A DNA stretch of 64,000 bases, taken from assembly GCA_964394585.1 (NCBI GenBank), contig CAYMYI010000005.1, forward strand, positions 6,395-70,394, read 5' to 3'. Below are positions 63,445-64,000 of the stretch, piece after piece. The notes under the pieces are model-generated. The model did no database searches, was not told where the DNA came from, and worked only from the letters and a program-made list of their open reading frames with translations. The stretch is from CAYUJH01 sp964394585 (GTDB lineage Bacteria; Bacteroidota; Bacteroidia; Cytophagales; Flammeovirgaceae). A program made the translations under genes and the position numbers. Position 1 is the stretch's first letter. Each line of letters starts with the position of its first letter.

Positions 63445-64000
63445 ATGGATCACATTCTTATTATTGATAATGATTATGATACCTGCGATCTACTTTCCAA
63501 ATTTTTAAAAAAGAAGGGATATGCTACTTCCACAGCACATACCGGTGAAGACGCTTTGAAAGTTTTAAAAGGCAAGACGGTCAACACTGTTTTGTGTGCA
63601 TTCCGTTTGCCCGATACCGACGGGATGACCCTTTTGAAACAAAGTAAAATATTGCAACCCACAGCGGGGTTCATCATCACTACGAGCTACGCCGATGTTA
63701 AAATAGCAGTAAAAGCTATTAAACAAGGAGCCTTTGAGTACATCACCAAACCGCTACACCCAGAAGAAATTTTACATATCATTCGTGAGGCTATTGCCCA
63801 AAGCGAAGAAAAAACGCATAAACAACCGAGTTCCTCACCTCCTTTGCCTAGAACACAGTCAAAACGCTACATCCACGGAAAGAGCCGTGCTGCCCAAGAA
63901 GTCCTTCGGCACGTAGAACTGGTAGCCCCTACAAACATGACGGTTGTTATTCAAGGGGAAACCGGTACGGGGAAAGAGTATCTAGCTCGCACAATCCACC
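63445..64000 (+). CDS. NtrC-type regulator with atypical receiver (runs off the window)
   Basis: The first 185 codons of a response regulator. The receiver domain (residues 1-115) has IIDNDYD at the acidic pocket, TTS and a Lys101 in ITKPL, all normal. The residue that should be the phospho-accepting Asp is Ala52: VLCAFRLPD, with codon GCA at 63598-63600. A Ser/Pro-rich linker follows. The AAA+ sigma-54 domain opens with the Walker A GETGTGKEYLART. The rest lies beyond the window. It is preceded by an A/T-rich 220-base region with a T run. It should activate sigma-54 promoters without normal phosphorylation, if it is active. Confidence 0.8.
   Translation, partial: MDHILIIDNDYDTCDLLSKFLKKKGYATSTAHTGEDALKVLKGKTVNTVLCAFRLPDTDGMTLLKQSKILQPTAGFIITTSYADVKIAVKAIKQGAFEYITKPLHPEEILHIIREAIAQSEEKTHKQPSSSPPLPRTQSKRYIHGKSRAAQEVLRHVELVAPTNMTVVIQGETGTGKEYLARTIH

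Overview
The window is bacterial chromosome from the phylum Bacteroidota, most likely the order Cytophagales. The evidence is a T9SS type B (gliding-motility, CHU_C-like) C-terminal domain and a T9SS type A tail, a TonB-dependent receptor paired with a DUF4249-type lipoprotein, several lipoproteins with SC lipoboxes, a long ribosomal protein S1, and TAnnTTTG-type -7 promoter boxes with an upstream TTG. I saw no phage, insertion sequence, CRISPR array, rRNA or complete tRNA. Three runs of exactly ten N mark scaffold joins (in pyrG, thiL and the Nif3-like gene). In all three the flanks can be rejoined into an intact reading frame.

Layout. 1-8.2 kb: end of an amidohydrolase, a membrane metallopeptidase, a GNAT, a polyprenyl diphosphate synthase, an orphan helical sensor, a glycosyltransferase, a YbjQ protein, a large T9SS-secreted protein, and a small lipoprotein preceded by two identical palindromic operator-like sites. 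8.2-15.8 kb: gcvT, an Lrp/AsnC regulator, a candidate small-RNA or micro-peptide transcription unit, yidC, pyrG, a TerB-like protein and thiL. 15.8-20.8 kb: an envelope/sugar block with a GT61-type transferase and a tight plus-strand run of a deformylase-like protein lacking every catalytic residue, an LpxH-like phosphoesterase, a glycosyltransferase and a GH1 beta-glucosidase. 21-31 kb: housekeeping and metabolism (accC, ruvC, a glutaryl-CoA-dehydrogenase-like enzyme, a 2-oxoacid dehydrogenase E2, rpsA, an SprT-like protein, rnhA). 31-46.6 kb: cell-envelope and periplasmic genes (an outer-membrane barrel, a glucosaminidase, a YfcC carrier, a VWA protein, TonB receptor plus DUF4249 lipoprotein, an IorAB-type molybdenum hydroxylase, and a secreted N-terminal-cysteine hydrolase fusion). 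46.7-49.9 kb: a DUF4178/small membrane protein/membrane spermidine synthase cassette. 49.9-60 kb: arylamine N-acetyltransferase, lipase, Nif3-like protein, zinc-ribbon coiled coil, UbiA prenyltransferase with a coupled unknown, a two-gene MotA/MotB-like stator pair, creD and mgsA. 60-64 kb: a 56-codon gene, recX, a lipoprotein alpha/beta hydrolase with Asp at the nucleophile position, a secreted unknown, and the start of an NtrC-type regulator whose receiver lacks the phospho-accepting Asp.

The strongest leads are the catalytically dead deformylase homologue inside the sugar/lipid operon, the stand-alone ion-driven stator pair with an unusual topology, the compact transcription unit upstream of the Lrp gene, the duplicated palindromic operator, and two enzymes or regulators with a swapped key residue. 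All family calls come from reading motifs by eye. No database search was run.
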